A stretch of DNA of 64,000 bases from Crotalaria pallida (GCA_037953625.1 CM075654.1:46755001-46819000), one strand, 5' to 3'. Positions 21,037 to 34,874 are shown, counted from the first letter of the stretch. Program-made: numbers and translations. The notes: a model not told the origin generated them from the sequence alone.

Positions 21037-22029
21037 CTCTAGGGGAGGATTCTATATATATATATTATTTGCCAGTGATCACATCAATGAAAAATGTCTT
21101 AATGTAATGATGAAGCCATAGTTTCATCCGTATTGTTATAAAGTGACTTGTATTTAATTATGGGCTTGACCAATTTTTGACCTGACAACAGGACCCTTCA
21201 AGAAATTTTCAAGGAGTCAATATAGTGTATCCAATCTTAATAACAGTGAAGACATGGGTTTATTGGGATTAGGGTTTGAGCGTTGAGCATCTACTCCTTC
21301 TAATCTTCATTGGTCGAAGTGAATTTTCTCTCTCTATTTTGCTTGTGAAAAAGTGAAGATTCAAAGAGAAGTTATTATGGGAGTAGAATTGACAAACAGA
21401 CGCATTATGCCTTGGGAAAGTTTCAGAAAGAAAGACTAAGGAGTAGTAGCACAACACAAACCCAAATCCCAATACACCAATGTGAAAGATACTACATGAC
21501 AATTTATCAACTAAATTAACAATATATAACGCTTAATTGCCAAGAACATTACTTTTCAGGCCCTATGTGGGTTTTGGTTTGTCAAGTCAAGCACAAAACT
21601 ATACACAAGCAACCAATAGCATATAAAAACTATCATATTGCAACATGTTCTGCAATACGAACAAATTGGATAGCTAGTAACTCAGTTTACCAAATTCTTC
21701 ATAGGTGGCAAATACATGTCTAGTTAACCTTTATCTAGGAGGAATATGGCATTATAAGTATGTAATAACTTCAGTTTTTAATAATAGAAAAAGTTCAAGA
21801 AGACTAAGAGAAGAAGATTAGAGAGTCAGGATAAAAGTATGTGATAACATGTTACACATACATGACAACTCCAGTGAAATATACCTTTAATATCTCAATA
21901 TTTGTTAATTCATTTGCCCTGTCACTGAGCAACCTCAGAAACTGAATAAACCTCTCTGTGTACAGATTTACCATTAGTTGGAATATTTCATATCTGCAAG
22001 CATTAAAAAATGCATTAGAACAACCATAA

Positions 22030-22800
22030 CATTGTTAGCCAGTTCATACATGACCTGAGTGTGAGATACTTACAGGCCACATAGGGAATTCTACAATATC
22101 TTAGACACCACCTAGAAGAGGATTATTATTTAGAAGAGGTAGAAATATCCATGGAAGTGCATGCATATGCTGATTATGCAGGATCATTCATTGACAAAAG
22201 GTCAACCTCAGATTACTACATGTTTTTGGGTAAAAAATTGGTGACATGGAGAAGTAAGAAACAAAAGATGCTTGCTTGGTCAAGTACAGAGGCAGAGTTC
22301 CGAGCTCCAGTACAAGGAGTTTGTCAATTACTATTGACTAGACTATACTGGATTATCTAGAAATATGAAGCTCCTATGCAGTTGTTTTGGGACAAAAAAT
22401 CTGCCATTCTTGTGATTCGGTTCAACAGGACAAAATGCATTCAATAGACCAAGACCAACACCTAATCAAGTAGAAATTGGATTGTGAAGTGGTTAACACA
22501 GCATATGTTCCTTCTGGTTTCGGTTAGCTAATGTGTTAATTAAGGGGCTAAACATATGGAGGTTTCAAGATCTCACAAGCAAGCTAGGAATGATAGATAT
22601 CCATCACCAGCTTGAGGAGGAGTGTTCTAATGGTCAAGCACGCATTAAAGCAGGACATTATTTGTCGTTAGTGTAATTTTTGTGAATTATATGTGGTTAT
22701 TAGGAAGACAACTATTTTCCCTAGATTTAGCCCTCTCTTTAGGAAAACCGTGATTGTTGCTAGCACCACAAATTGTTTGATCATGTAAAAAACCTATTCT
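22030..22800 (+). mobile_element. Ty1/copia retrotransposon 3' remnant
   Basis: 22151-22360 encodes an RNase H-like stretch (YADYAGSFIDKRSTSDY, VTWRSKKQKMLAWSSTEAEF). Broken frames continue with FWDKKSAILV, a decayed ADVLTKGL region and KLGMIDIHH, which is the end of copia polyproteins. GAGGAGGAG then precedes TGTTCTAATGG at 22622, which looks like the polypurine tract and LTR start. The element is 5'-truncated and has stops. It lies in the SEC6 pseudogene between the exons at 21993 and 22927. Confidence 0.75.
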
Positions 22801-25800
22801 ACATACATAAAGCACATAGCATGCCTGGACAGAAGAAATTATAGCTGGTACATCCAAATTCAAATCATATAATTACATTATTCTTTAGCAAAAAATTGTC
22901 CAGAATATACTCAATTCAGAGCAAACCTTGGAGGAAAGCAGGGAGCTACGTAATCATAGATATCTCCAAGTTCATCTCCAATCTGTGTGCCATTAAAGAA
23001 AAAGGTTTCCATCAGTAATGGGGAATAAAAATGGAACTCAAGACATCCCTAGAAAATGATTAAATAAAAATAGAGGTGCTTGATGTGTATGATAGTGTGA
23101 ACCAGAAACCAGAGATTTACATGGCTTGTGATAATGTTTCTACGGTGTTAGATGTAAATAAAATGAATTAAGGAATTATTTCTAATAACAGGTTCAAGCT
23201 CTAACAAAATAGGGTGTTGTATTGTATCATATCATGTAAAAAGGATCCGATTCTTCTAGAGTTAATTTGTAATTATTTCATTTAGCCTATACAAATGAGT
23301 CTCCTTGTGTAGTTGAAACACAATGATTTTATCACGTCTCTCTTTTCTCTTGTTGCTCTCTACAAATAGAATGAAACAATATCATTTTAGTTTCTATAGG
23401 ATATGAATGTTTGCATGCACGATGGTCAATCTATGACAATAAAAACAAGAATCAACTGATATAGGTCTAGAAAGGAGAAAATAAAATGGGTATTTAGTCC
23501 CTATGAGGATAATAGAAAGTAAAAATCTCGGAAGCTTAAAATTTAGTTCAACATACCGCTCGAACTTCCTCTAAAGCTGCTTTCAGGTCCTCAAACACAA
23601 ACTGATGCATAAATTAAATTGAAAATTAGTAGCATACAGAATAATATACTCTCATGAGTCTTCTGCAGGTGTGCAGATGAGCATATGGGTGTCTTTGTTT
23701 CTGGTAGAAGGAGAAAAGGCGTGCAGAGAAGTATGAGACCTACCACAGTAAGAAGCTTGTTAAAGCGTCCCTCTACAGTCTTCCGTATTTGCTCGTAGCA
23801 CTTATCCTTAAAGCCTTTCCCATGAACATTCAATTTTTGTTGCGTTAAATTTTTTGAAGAAGCCATTGCACTTCTAGATTTTCTGAGACTCATTAGCATT
23901 AGCAGAATTATGAGTATTTAAATGGGAAGACTTTTGCACATTAAAAAGGGATGATGATTCTGGGAACTGTGAAGTATATACAATGAAACTCATGGTATAA
24001 GTTTCATGACAAAACAAGCAAGCATAATAGGGAGAAATGACATTTTTTTAACATGGAAAGGAATGTCAAAATAAAAGTTTTTACATAATAAATTCAGAAT
24101 TTTGTTCGTTATGGCTAATAATAACTATGTTCTAACTGCATATGACTGATGAAGATGGCAACTCGGGTTGCTATTCTCATTATTATAAAATTCCAAGAAC
24201 ATGATGTATCTTAAGATAATGTAAATCAATTGGAAAATATTACAACATACATGGCACTCTTACGAGGATTTGCAACTGATGCCATTGCACCACAACTGAT
24301 GCCATTGCACCATCCCCTTCAGCCTCAGCTGCTTCCTCTGCAACCTGTTCATCAAGGATTTCTTGCATTTCAACAACCCTATAATAGGAAGAACAAAGGC
24401 AAAACAATATTGCATTATTTTTAGTGAAGAGTAAGCTCCCATACAGAAGATTCCTATTTCCATCCATATAACATTAAAGGAAAGATCAAAAGAATAAAGA
24501 GGTGGAAAAAAGACGGAAAATGAAATTGCCCATCAATCACATACCGTAAAGCACGAACCAAAGTCTGTGGGCTGCAAAGAAAATGAAAAGGAACAAATAA
24601 GAAAAACAAAAGAAAAGAGAATTGTGGATCATATCACAGTCAAAAGCATGTAACTTCATTTTCCACCACATACTGCAGCCAAGTGTGGTATTGTGTAAAG
24701 CATAAGGTTTTGGTAATGGTGTGTTTAATGCAGACCACACCTATGGTATTTATAATACAAGGAAGGTTACAAAATCAGTATAGACTAATTACATTGATTA
24801 ATATATCAAATCCTGGTATTGATGCTAAATCAATTTCTGATTTGCACTTGTGTTAAATATGAATCTTCGGTACAAAATGTATGCATGAATTCAAACTTTC
24901 ATGATTTTGCATTTAAGCCAAGTTAACAAGACCCTTGAAACTCTTTATGGCTTGGTATCGGGCCTAAATGTTCCCAACCTACTAAATAAGTAATTTGAAA
25001 AAGGAATGACACAAACGTATCAAACCCTGAAATCAACAAAAAAACAAAACACTTTCAAATCTCAAATCGCCATCAATTGGTATAGGTTGAGTAAGTGAAA
25101 CAGTTTCATTGCTTCATAACAAGAATAAACAATGTTATTGCCAGAAATGTAATGAAAACATTTGTTTAGTTGTTCATATTCAAAACATGGCACAAACCTT
25201 TCTTTAGAAAGTTTGTAGAAATTGGAAATGTGGCCCCATAGTGCCTTCTCGAAGTTCTCCCAGGTTTGATCAACATCTTCAAAATATTCTCTAAAAAAAT
25301 ACAAGGACAAGATATGAAAGAAAGATTTTTGCAATAAACTATAAAATGAATAATAAGGAAACAAAATCAATAATCACAAATCTAAAAAGAAACTACTTTA
25401 GCAGTCATCTTTCAAATAGTCACTCTCAAGCTTAAAAAGCATGAGATATTTCCACTTAAACTCACACAATGATAGTATTTAACCCTTGATTTCAATGAAA
25501 CGGTAATAAATTTCAAAATACAAGAGAATTACTGAACATAAACAAGCTAAACCAATAAGCAAGGACTTCGGTGATGAATGAATTGGTATTTCCAAATCAA
25601 CAAGCCAATGACCCCCAGTTCATAATTACCCAAATATAAACCAGTAGAAATGTGAAGGAAAGCTAGTAGTTACCTTCATGCATATGGGGAGGAGAGAGTA
25701 ATGCAAACAAAAAGAAATTGGACCAATTGTTGATATATTAAATGTTCTGTTATAAAAATCCCAAGTTGGATTTCTGTTGTAAACAATGTTGAGATGCATA

Positions 25801-28509
25801 GCTAATGTATATGTATGACAGGGGCAATATGCAGATTGGATTTCAGTCCAAAATCTGTGGCAGCCACCTGATTCTTTTTCATAAGTCATACAGCTCATGA
25901 ACGTTACAGTGTGCTTAAGAAGATACAGACCATAGTCTTCCAACCTCTTCCTTGTGAGATCCTGCAGCTGCTAATGCAAACCTTCGTTTCCCATCAAGAG
26001 CAGTTAACCTCTGTTTAGAAAATAAAAAAAGGGAAATAGTTATTATGGACATAAAATGAAGGGGAAAAAATGGTTTAAAATGCACATGACGTCTGGACAA
26101 GCATTATTACATTTTATGATGAAACCAATATTTAGCACTATAAGTACGACCAGCCCTTACCTCATAAGTGTTGACAATTTCTTTGTCATCACTCAAAGAA
26201 TCCCGAGCCTCAACAGAGATGGACATCATACCTTCAACATCCTACCAGAAGACCAAGAAGTCAGTCAACCACAAAGCAAGTTAAGTTACGCACATATAAA
26301 TGCCCTTATAACAGCTATAACAAGGTTGCAAACATGTATAATACTCAACAAGGAAAAATGACCAGTGATATGCAAGTTGTATCAATCCTATTCAAGCATT
26401 TAAAAAATCAACTAAATTAGAAATGCTTGATACTGTGAAGGCAACAGTTAGGGAATGTGGCTCTGCATCTGCTACATTATTCATGATTCAGCAGGAAACA
26501 AGGAGACGAAAATTACCTATTTGTAATACTCGAGGATAACAAATGCAATCCTGATACAGAAAACAGGGAGGCGAAGTTCTAAATAACATCTCTTAAGCGG
26601 TGGCAATAAAAGCACTCGTAATCATGAATTATAGGTTCAATTAAGTACTAAAAGTCACCTTCAAGGTTGTGTTCAAGTTGTTTCTAGCATTACTAAGCAG
26701 CTTTATCTGGTCATGGTTGTCAATTAATGTTTGGCACTCCTGACATAACCTGATCCAATAGGAAAATCACAGTAAGCTCAAAATGAAAGACATCAGAAAC
26801 AACCACCCTCTAAAATGCCATAACAATTTTCGGTAAATCTCGTTGTAAACATACTTCTCAATGGAGACAAAGTTTTCCCGAAGCTGGTTTATTGACTTCT
26901 CAGACAAGGAGAGTGATTTCAGTCCTGCCTGTGCCTGCTCAACCTGCACGTGTTGTTGTGCAAAGCACATTAAGATATGAGATTCTGGGTTCCTCAGTTC
27001 AATCAGTATCAGGAAGAGCAGATTGTACCAGGTGATGCATGTCTATTGGGCTAGAAGCCTAGATATAATGACAGAGATCTCCCAAATCCCAATTTCTATA
27101 AATTATGGTTTCTGTTGAAGTTACAATAAAATCCCTGTTGTCGAGCCTTGAGACATAATCAAATTTTAGAATAAACAAGTCTTTAGTTTCAGCCAAGTGA
27201 ATATTTGATCATTACTGTCACTATAGGTCCATCAGCTGCAGGCGGGCTGAAGGGAGTAAGGGACTAACCACGTGTATGTTCACGGGAGTTGGTGTAATGT
27301 TCAAATTAAGCGATAACTGGTATAATTTTCCCAAAACAAAAAGGTGGGTTCGAACTCAATTTTATAAGTTCACAACTACTAAAAATTTAAACTTTCTTAA
27401 ACGACCTGCATTTATCCAGCTGATGTGTAGTGAATTAAAAAAGAAACAATTTACCTGCTCTACAAGCATTGTACTAAGCTGCGCATCATTGGCCTGAAAG
27501 AAAAAAGGCAAAATAAAAACACTCAGAACTGGAAACTACAAAATTCTGTATAAAATAGTTGCAACATCAACAAGCAACAAAAAGTGAGCACCAAACATTA
27601 TCCAAGAATTGTAAGCAGAGGTGAAACTACAATTTTTTTGGATGGGGTGCTAAATATAATTTCACTCACATGTACACTAATAAATTTTAGGAGAAGGGGC
27701 TGAATTCCAATAGTTACATATAAGCTACAGACCACCTATTAATCAGTGTTAGAAAACTCGTACCAGTAATCAACAAAAGGGAGGTACTGAGTCACTATCT
27801 ACTGGTTCAACTGGCGAGTCAATGCTCAAACAGCATAAAATTAAATAACGGGGAGGAAGTAGAAACTGCAGTTGTACATTAATATTTTAATTTAATAAAA
27901 ACAGAAAAGTAATAATAACAATGCCGCCTATGTAATTCAACTGTCCAACTAAAAACTACTAAGCATTTAGCTACATCCATAAAGGATCTTCTACTTCTTC
28001 CAAAAAGAGTATCTCCAATCCAATACTTTTCTCTCCTTTCAAAATTCAAATAACCATTCATATCAGTTTAACTTGTTTTAAAGTTCATGTTGAAAGACCA
28101 CATAAGTGGAGAACCAATACAAATAAGTAAAAAGAAGTTTTGAGAGGGGATAAACAAAATGGAAACACTACAAGAAAAGGCAAAGCAATTGAACATTCTG
28201 GAATGCCAACGAATGAATTGAAGTATGCCGTTATAATGAGCCTGGATATAAAAGACCTGACTCTATTTCCTACAGCTCATGTGGCCCAACTTTAATCTAA
28301 TAACTAACAACATAAATCAAACATCCAATCCATAAAGAGATTCAAGTTATGGGCAGGCAAAACCCACAAATTTCCCATCTTAGCATGTTTGATTTTGCAT
28401 AAATTTGGAATAACAATCATTTGTAATTTGAACTCTATCGGTAAACTTCTTTCCTTTGACTTAGAGCCCCAGTATTCAGAAACCGCACAAAACTCTGACT
28501 AATCCAAGT

Positions 28510-29022
28510 GGGATCAGCACCTATTTTCCGGTATACAAGACTCAAACCAGAGATGTTGCTCAAAGAATTACCAAACTCCTTCCGATCATACCAGCATTCG
28601 CTTACAAGTAAGATTTTGAGTATAAGCTGTTTTGAACACAAAATAAACTAACTCAAACAGAGAATAATGTAATACCTACTCAAACACATCCTTCTAAAGC
28701 CCTATTATCACATCATCAAAACCACATCCTTTTAGGGCAAAGCTCTCTCCGTGCCTGCTTTTCCATATAGAAGACTCAAAACGGAGATATTGCTTAAACA
28801 ATAACCATACATACACATCCTTATAGAACATAGCAACTAAATCAAAGCTCAAACAAACATTGGCTTATCAGTAAGCTTGGGGGTATAAGCTGTTTTTAAC
28901 AAGAAATAGACTAATTCAATAACAAAACAAAGTAATTCTCATTCAAACACATCCTTCTAGAGCCCTATTGTAAAGACATGTTTAAAACCACACCTATACA
29001 CCATAGCAACCAAATCAAAGCT
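28510..29022. repeat. Local duplication, period about 245 bp, in SEC6 intron 1
   Basis: Segments from about 28510 and about 28750 are diverged copies of each other: TATAAGCTGTTTT, CAAACACATCCTTCTA and AGCCCTATT recur in order. A third partial copy begins near 28985 and is the site where the LINE inserted, because its ATAGCAACCAAATCAAAGCT matches ATAGCAACTAAATCAAAGCT of unit 2. Confidence 0.55.
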
Positions 29023-29127
29023 AAAACTCTGAAAAACGCTGCTGCAACCAAAAATTAGGATTAGGGTTTTTTCTCTCTTCTCTCTCCTCCTCCTCGGTGC
29101 ATTCTGCACCGGTGCAACCACCTTTCA

Positions 29128-30382
29128 ATGGCGAGGAAGAGAGGTAGACCTCCGAAAACACCCTCATCCTCTGCGAAGAAGACCCCGGATAAGCATGCTG
29201 TTGTGGCGGATGATCATGCACGTATTGACCTAAGCATGTCTGATGAAGAGGCCCTAGAGGACATTGATAACTTGTCTCCTAAGAAAGCTATGGCTCTTCT
29301 ACGTAACCTTGATGTTCTGCGCGATCGAGTGAAAAGCAAAATTCCAACGGAAGAAAAGGCTTATGAGGGTTTAAAACCTCATGAGGAAGAAGGAGTGGAC
29401 ATGAGTTCTCAGGCAAAGAAGGGTGAGACTAAGCAGCCTTCTGTTTGGGATAACTTCGATATTTCGAAGCTAAGGAATGCAGGAGAGAAGCTGAATTATG
29501 TTGAACCTGAGATTAAGGAAGGAGTGGCACTTGGCAAAATAGATCTTGAGGATGTTGAGAGTGAGTTGACTTATTGGCAGAATGCTGTGGCTTGTTTCGT
29601 GCTTGGTGCTAAGCCAACGTTCTCAATAATGAGTGGCTACCTAAAGAAAATATGGGGACAACATGGGATTGAAAAATTCTCATGACCAGTTATGGTACTA
29701 TGGTGGTGAGATTTAGTACGGTTGAAGCATAGGAATGCGGTTCTGGAAGTTGGCATCTATCATTTTGATAAAAAAAGCCTCTTATTATTGGTCTTTGGAC
29801 AGGGAGGACTGGTATGAAGGACCATCTTGATGGTTTCCCGGTGTGGATACAATTTCCTAATCTTAGTCCAAAGTTTTGGAGTCGGACTGCGTTGAGTAAA
29901 ATTGCAAGTTTGGTGGGCACGCTTATAATGGTTGACAAGGTGACTAAGGATCGTGACAGAATCAACTTTGCTAGGGTGTTGATAGAGGTTAACCCTACTA
30001 CATTACCGGATGAGGTTTTCTTTTGGATGAGAAGGGCAATGTGGTGAACCAGTGTGTTGCTTATGAGTGGAAACCAGTCATATGTGCCAAATGCTCTAAA
30101 TATGGACATGATGCGAAGATGTGTAGGACCAAGATGAAGCAACAATGGGAGGAACGGAGGAATCCATCTAAGGAGGACATTGAAAAGATTGATGAAGGAT
30201 TGAGGGCTAATGATGAGGAGGTTGTTGCGACTGCTATAGAAACATCTAATATTGGAAATGCTAGGATCTTTCAGTCAACTGACACTGTGGTGGGTGAATC
30301 TTCTAATTCTGGTGCTTGTAGTGCACAACAAGATGGACCCAGAGTTGGTTCTAGGTCTGGTGCTAAAGCTGGTGCTGATTAG
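29128..30382 (+). pseudogene. LINE ORF1 (DUF4283-like, zinc knuckle), frameshifted
   Basis: The start MARKRGRPPKTPSSSAKKTP is an AT-hook-like basic N-terminus. The first open segment runs 29128-29685. After a stop and frame changes the homology goes on in 29814-30047 (DGFPVWIQFPNLSPKFWS type, as in DUF4283 ORF1 proteins) and 30023-30382, which has the CCHC knuckle CAKCSKYGHDAKMC. At least two frame breaks are needed, so no intact RNA-binding ORF1 protein is made. A Gly/Ala/Ser-rich tail ends it. Confidence 0.8.
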
Positions 30383-30563
30383 GGTTTAGCACCTGTGAAT
30401 GGTGCGTCTGTTGATGTTAAGGATGGGGGTTCAGGTGTTCTGAGAGACACAAGTGCTAAGGAGGATGAGCAACCATGAACTCCAGTTTTGACAAGAAGCA
30501 AAGCCCAAGTTAGACATGAACAAGGTAAGGGTGCAGTGCTTAACCGAAAGGCCTCTAAGGCCA

Positions 30564-33500
30564 ATGAATAGCATACTTACTTGGAATATTAGGGGGTTTA
30601 ATAACCCTTAGAAACAAAGAGAATTAAAAACTCTTTGTGTGGAGAATAATGTAGGGTTAGTTGCTATCTTAGAAAATAAACTTAGAGTCAATTCTTTTAA
30701 AAGCATTATTGAGAAGTTTAATCCTGGCTGGGGTTATGCTACTAACATTGATTATCATCCTGTTGGAAGGGTGTGTGTGTTGTGGAAGCCTGATATGTTC
30801 AGGGTGGATGTTTTGTGTTGTTCTAGCCAATTCATTCATACTCAGATTACTTTACTTCAAAATCAGTTGGTCTGGCATGCTACATTTGTTTATGGGGCTA
30901 ATGATTCTCTGTCTAGGAAAGATATCTGGGAGGAGTTGAGGACAATTCAGAGTAATATTAGTACTCCTTGGTTGGTTTCTGGTGACATCAATTGCTGTCT
31001 TGATTCCACTGATAAGATGGGAGGTAATGCGATTGATTGGGAAGCTACTGAAGATTTTCGTGATTGTGTTGCTAATTGTGGTCTTCATGATATGAAATTC
31101 TTTGGGAACTTCTATACTTGGAACAACAGACAAGAGGGCTCTAGTAGAATCTATAGTAAACTTGACAGGAACTTGGTGAATTGGAAATGGATGCAATCAT
31201 GGTCTCATCTGGAAACTTATTACATGAACAACAATATTTCAGATCATAGCCCAGCTCTTGTCAGAGGGACCTATCTGAATTATCAGAGAAAGGGTGGTTT
31301 TAAGTTCTTGAATATGTGTGCTCAAGCTTCTGATTTCTTGGATATTGTCAGGCAGGTTTGGCATAATGACATCTCTGGTTATGCTCACTTTCGAGTAATG
31401 GCCAAGCTCAATCTGTTGAAGCAACCTTTGAAGGATTTGAATAGTAGGGAGTTCTCTAACATTGATGTTAGAGAGAAGCATCTTAGAAGGGATCTAGAGG
31501 ATGTGCAGACTAGATTAAGGCTTAGCCCTCAGGATGCTAATATTCAGAAGGAGGAGAAGGAGATTTACTTGAAATATACTAGAGCTCTGACTGCAACTAT
31601 TTCTTTCCTAAGACAGAAGGCTAAAGAGAGTTGGTTGAAGGATGGTGATCAAAACACAAGTTTCTTTCACAAGGCTATTAAGTCTAGGCAGACATAAACA
31701 GAATCTTGAGAATTAAATCTGATGAAGGCCAAATGATCGAAGACCAGCAGGGTATTATGGATGCTTTTGTTCATCATTAAGCAAATCTGTTTCAGAGAAA
31801 GGCTATCACCTGGAATATGACTAAGGTTATCAGGAGGTATGGCAGGGTTTTGAGCACTGAGCAACAGTTGAATCAGATTAAACCTTTCAGTAGGGATGAG
31901 ATTAAGAAATGTTTGTGGTCTATTGACAAGGACAAGTCCCCTGGTCCTGATGGGTTTGGTGTTGGATTTTTTCAGGCAACTTGGGACATAATTGGTGATG
32001 ATTGTTGTGAGGCCATTGATGAGTTTTTCAGGTCAATGAAGCTTTTGAAGTCTTGGAATGCCAATTCTCTAGTTTTGAATCCTAAATCTGACAACCCTTT
32101 ATTAACTAATGATTTCATACCAATAGCTTGCTGCAATACAATGTACAAATGCATTTCTAAATTGTTATGTCTAAGATTGAAAATTGTTCTGCCAGGTCTA
32201 ATCAATTGCAATCAGGCTGCATTTGTAGAAGGAAGAAGCATTGTTCATAATGTCCTAATTTCTCAGGATCTCTTGAGGCATTATGGTAGAAGGAACACAT
32301 TTGCAAGGTGTCTGCTAAAAATTGATCTTAAAAAGGCTTATGATTCTTTGAATTGGAGCTTTATTAGTAACATGCTGGAGGCTATGAATTTTCCTACCAA
32401 ATTTACAGGCTGGATTTTGGAATGCATTTCTATTGTTTCCTTTAACATTGTGGTGAATTGTCAATCTTCTCCTAGTTTCAAGAATCAGAGTGGCATTAGA
32501 CAAGGAGATCCTGTGTCTCCTTTACTGTTTGTGATGGCAATGGAGGTCTTATCTAGAAGGTTGCAAGCTGCTACCTATGATGCTGAGTTCAGGTTCCACC
32601 CCATGTGTAAGAATCTCAGGCTAGTTAGCTTGGCTTTTGCTGATGACCTCATGCTGTTTTGCAACGATCATCCCAAAAGTGTTAAGGTGCTTATGAAAGC
32701 TTTACAAGACTTTTCACAGAATTCAGGCCTTTATGCTAAAAGGAGAAATCTCAGGTGTTCATGGCTGGTATCAAAGATTAGAATAGGGAGCTTATTATCA
32801 GATGTACAGGTTTCAGGATTGGATCATTTCCTTTTAGGTATCTGGGGCTCCCTTTATCTACTAGGAAGTGGTCCAATGATACATGTCAACAAAGTTACAA
32901 GGAGGTTGAAGACTTGGCAGACAAGGAACCTATCATATCAAGGGAAATGTGTTCTTATTAATTTGGTTTTAATGACTGTGCATATTTACTGGGCCTCTGT
33001 GTTTATAATTCCTAAGGGTGTGCTTAGAGAAATTGATAGAGTTTGCAAAAATTTTCTGTGGGATTCTAAGCATGCTGGTCTCATTAGTTGGAGTCAGGTT
33101 TGCAATCACAAGAGGAATGGAGGGCTGGGATTCAAAAATACAATCATTTGGAACCAGGCTGCATTGGGTAAGCAATTATGGCATATTTCTAGTAAGCTTG
33201 ATGTGCTCTGGGTTAAGTGGATTCATTCGGTTTATCTGTAAGGAGGTTGTATCTGGAATTTTCAGCTAAGTCCTGATCAAGGATGGCATTTCAAACAACT
33301 TCTCAAGGTCAAGGCTCTTTTGTTATCTGGATTCAGGAATGATGAGTGGCTGCATAGCCCTGATGGTTGCTACACGATTAAGTCAGATTATGATTTTTTG
33401 CTTGGTCCGCAAGCAAGCTTCAACCTCAATAAAGTGGTTTGGAATTCTGCTGCAGTCCAGAAACATTGCTTCATTGTGTGGATGGCTCTCCAGAATAGAC

Positions 33501-33929
33501 TAAGAACTATGGACATGATTGGGAGATTCATGCAACTCAATTCTGATTTATGTCCTCTTTGCAATGCATCAGGAAACTCGGGATCATTTGTTTTTTTAGT
33601 GTCAATGGAGTAAAATGTTGCTTGATCTTTTAGCAAACTGGATGTGTGTGGATGTTGTGCGCTATAACTATTACCACTGGACCAGATGGTTGAGATATGG
33701 CACCAAGATCAGATTGAAGAGGAAGCTGCATGGTGCGTTTTATGCTGCTACCTTATATCATATATGGTGCGAGAGAAACCGTAGGGTTTTTCAACAACAA
33801 TTTCAGACCCCGGAGCAAATTTACATTAGAGTAATTAGGGAATTAGCTTTCAGATTTGCTTTTAAATTTGTTAAGTTTAGGGATTGGAAAAATAAAACTC
33901 TTGTTAATAGGATTTTGGAGGAGATTTAA
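30564..33929 (+). pseudogene. LINE ORF2 (endonuclease, reverse transcriptase), broken
   Basis: The ATG at 30564 opens with ILTWNIRGFNNP, the start of an APE-like endonuclease; a TAG follows at 30609. 30639-31697 contains endonuclease motifs (WLVSGDINCCLDS, then SDHSPALV). The frame shifts near 31690 and another TAA occurs near 31787. The RT lies in 31817-33241: KKAYDSLNW, GIRQGDPVSPLLF and the catalytic FADDLMLF. After TAA at 33239-33241, broken frames to 33929 hold the WMALQNRLRTMDMIGR / CPLCNASG zinc-binding region and a C-terminal IWCERNRRVF motif. All catalytic motifs are present, but the chain is interrupted at several points. Confidence 0.85.
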
Positions 33930-34397
33930 AATTAGTTGTGTGTTTGGCTTTCTAACCTGTTTGGTCCAATGAACCCTTCCTAGAAGGTGGCTTTGGATCA
34001 CATGGGTTCGTTGTCTACTTGTAAATTTTGCAAGTTGGTAATAAAAATTTTTATTTACCAAAAAAAAAAAAACCAAATCAAAGCTCAAGTACTTAAACCT
34101 TAATATATCAGTGTTTGTAACAATTGCAGACCTAGATTTAAAACTTTCTTGAACCCTGGCACTCTCACAAACTTAGTCAACTGAGTGGGGCAAACTAATA
34201 AAAAAACTGATGAAAATGCAAAAATGAATAGCAAGCTCAAGCAGAATTAACAAAATGGAATCGATAAACTGTCGGCGCGAAATGTAATCGGCCTTGATGG
34301 AGGAGATTGAGTGAAGAAGGTTCGGAAGAGGCAAGAGCTTCGCGACTTCGCGAACCGCTGCCTCCTTCGCTTCCACGCCGAGATCCTCAGCCATCAT

Positions 34398-34835
34398 CTT
34401 GAAGTTTCTAGAGAGGGAATGGGAGAGTTTCTAGATAGAGAATGAGGGCGGCTGGGGAACGAACGGAGATCGACAAGTGGTGGTGCACAAACTCGCCGAA
34501 AAAGCAAGAGCGGAAAAGGTGGAAGGACGACGGGTAAGTCATTATCTCAATTTTCAATAATACTCGATTTTCAAAAAATAATATTAATTATTTTTTTTTT
34601 TCACAAACACTCGTATTTACTCACTATTTTTTAGTGTTTCGATAATAAATATGAAAAGAATTTTGAAAAAAAAATAAAATGTTGTCAATTTCAACCTAAG
34701 ATTAGAGCTCAAAAATTGATAAAAATAACTTATAAATAAAAGTTTATTACCTTCAAAATCTTAAATATTTATGTTTTTAATGAAAAGTTGTTTTTTTAGT
34801 CAATTATTATCGACCTTAAGAGTTAAAGTTAAGAA

Positions 34836-34874
<39 letters not shown>

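Larger units (their letters stand above)
29023..34070 (+). mobile_element. L1-type LINE, apparently full length, 15-bp target duplication
   Basis: A 5.05-kb non-LTR element ends in a poly-A run (34060-34070) and is flanked by the exact 15-bp repeat AACCAAATCAAAGCT at 29008-29022 and 34071-34085. It carries ORF1 with a zinc knuckle and ORF2 with endonuclease, reverse transcriptase and a C-terminal zf-RVT-like region. Both ORFs have stops and frameshifts, so it is no longer autonomous. It lies in the opposite orientation to the SEC6 pseudogene, in intron 1. Confidence 0.92.
21885..34397 (-). pseudogene. SEC6: Exocyst subunit SEC6, N-terminal half, inactivated
   Basis: Thirteen exons are readable on the minus strand: 34397-34269, 27493-27455, 26943-26855, 26749-26659, 26241-26161, 26010-25931, 25290-25198, 24571-24545, 24378-24251, 23882-23755, 23601-23557, 22982-22927 and 21993-21885. 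They encode the start MMAEDLGVEAKEAAVREVAK, the coiled-coil region and blocks such as LDGKRRFALAAAGSHKEEVG and CYEQIRKTVEGRFNKLL, all typical of plant SEC6, a vesicle-tethering exocyst subunit. Lesions: exon 1 ends CAG|TTTATC without a GT in the right phase; the exon 6/7 junction makes TGA; exon 9 has a 20-bp tandem duplication (TGGTGCAATGGCATCAGTTG twice) that shifts the frame. No C-terminal exon follows 21885. A LINE fills intron 1 and a copia fragment lies between the last two exons. Confidence 0.88.
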
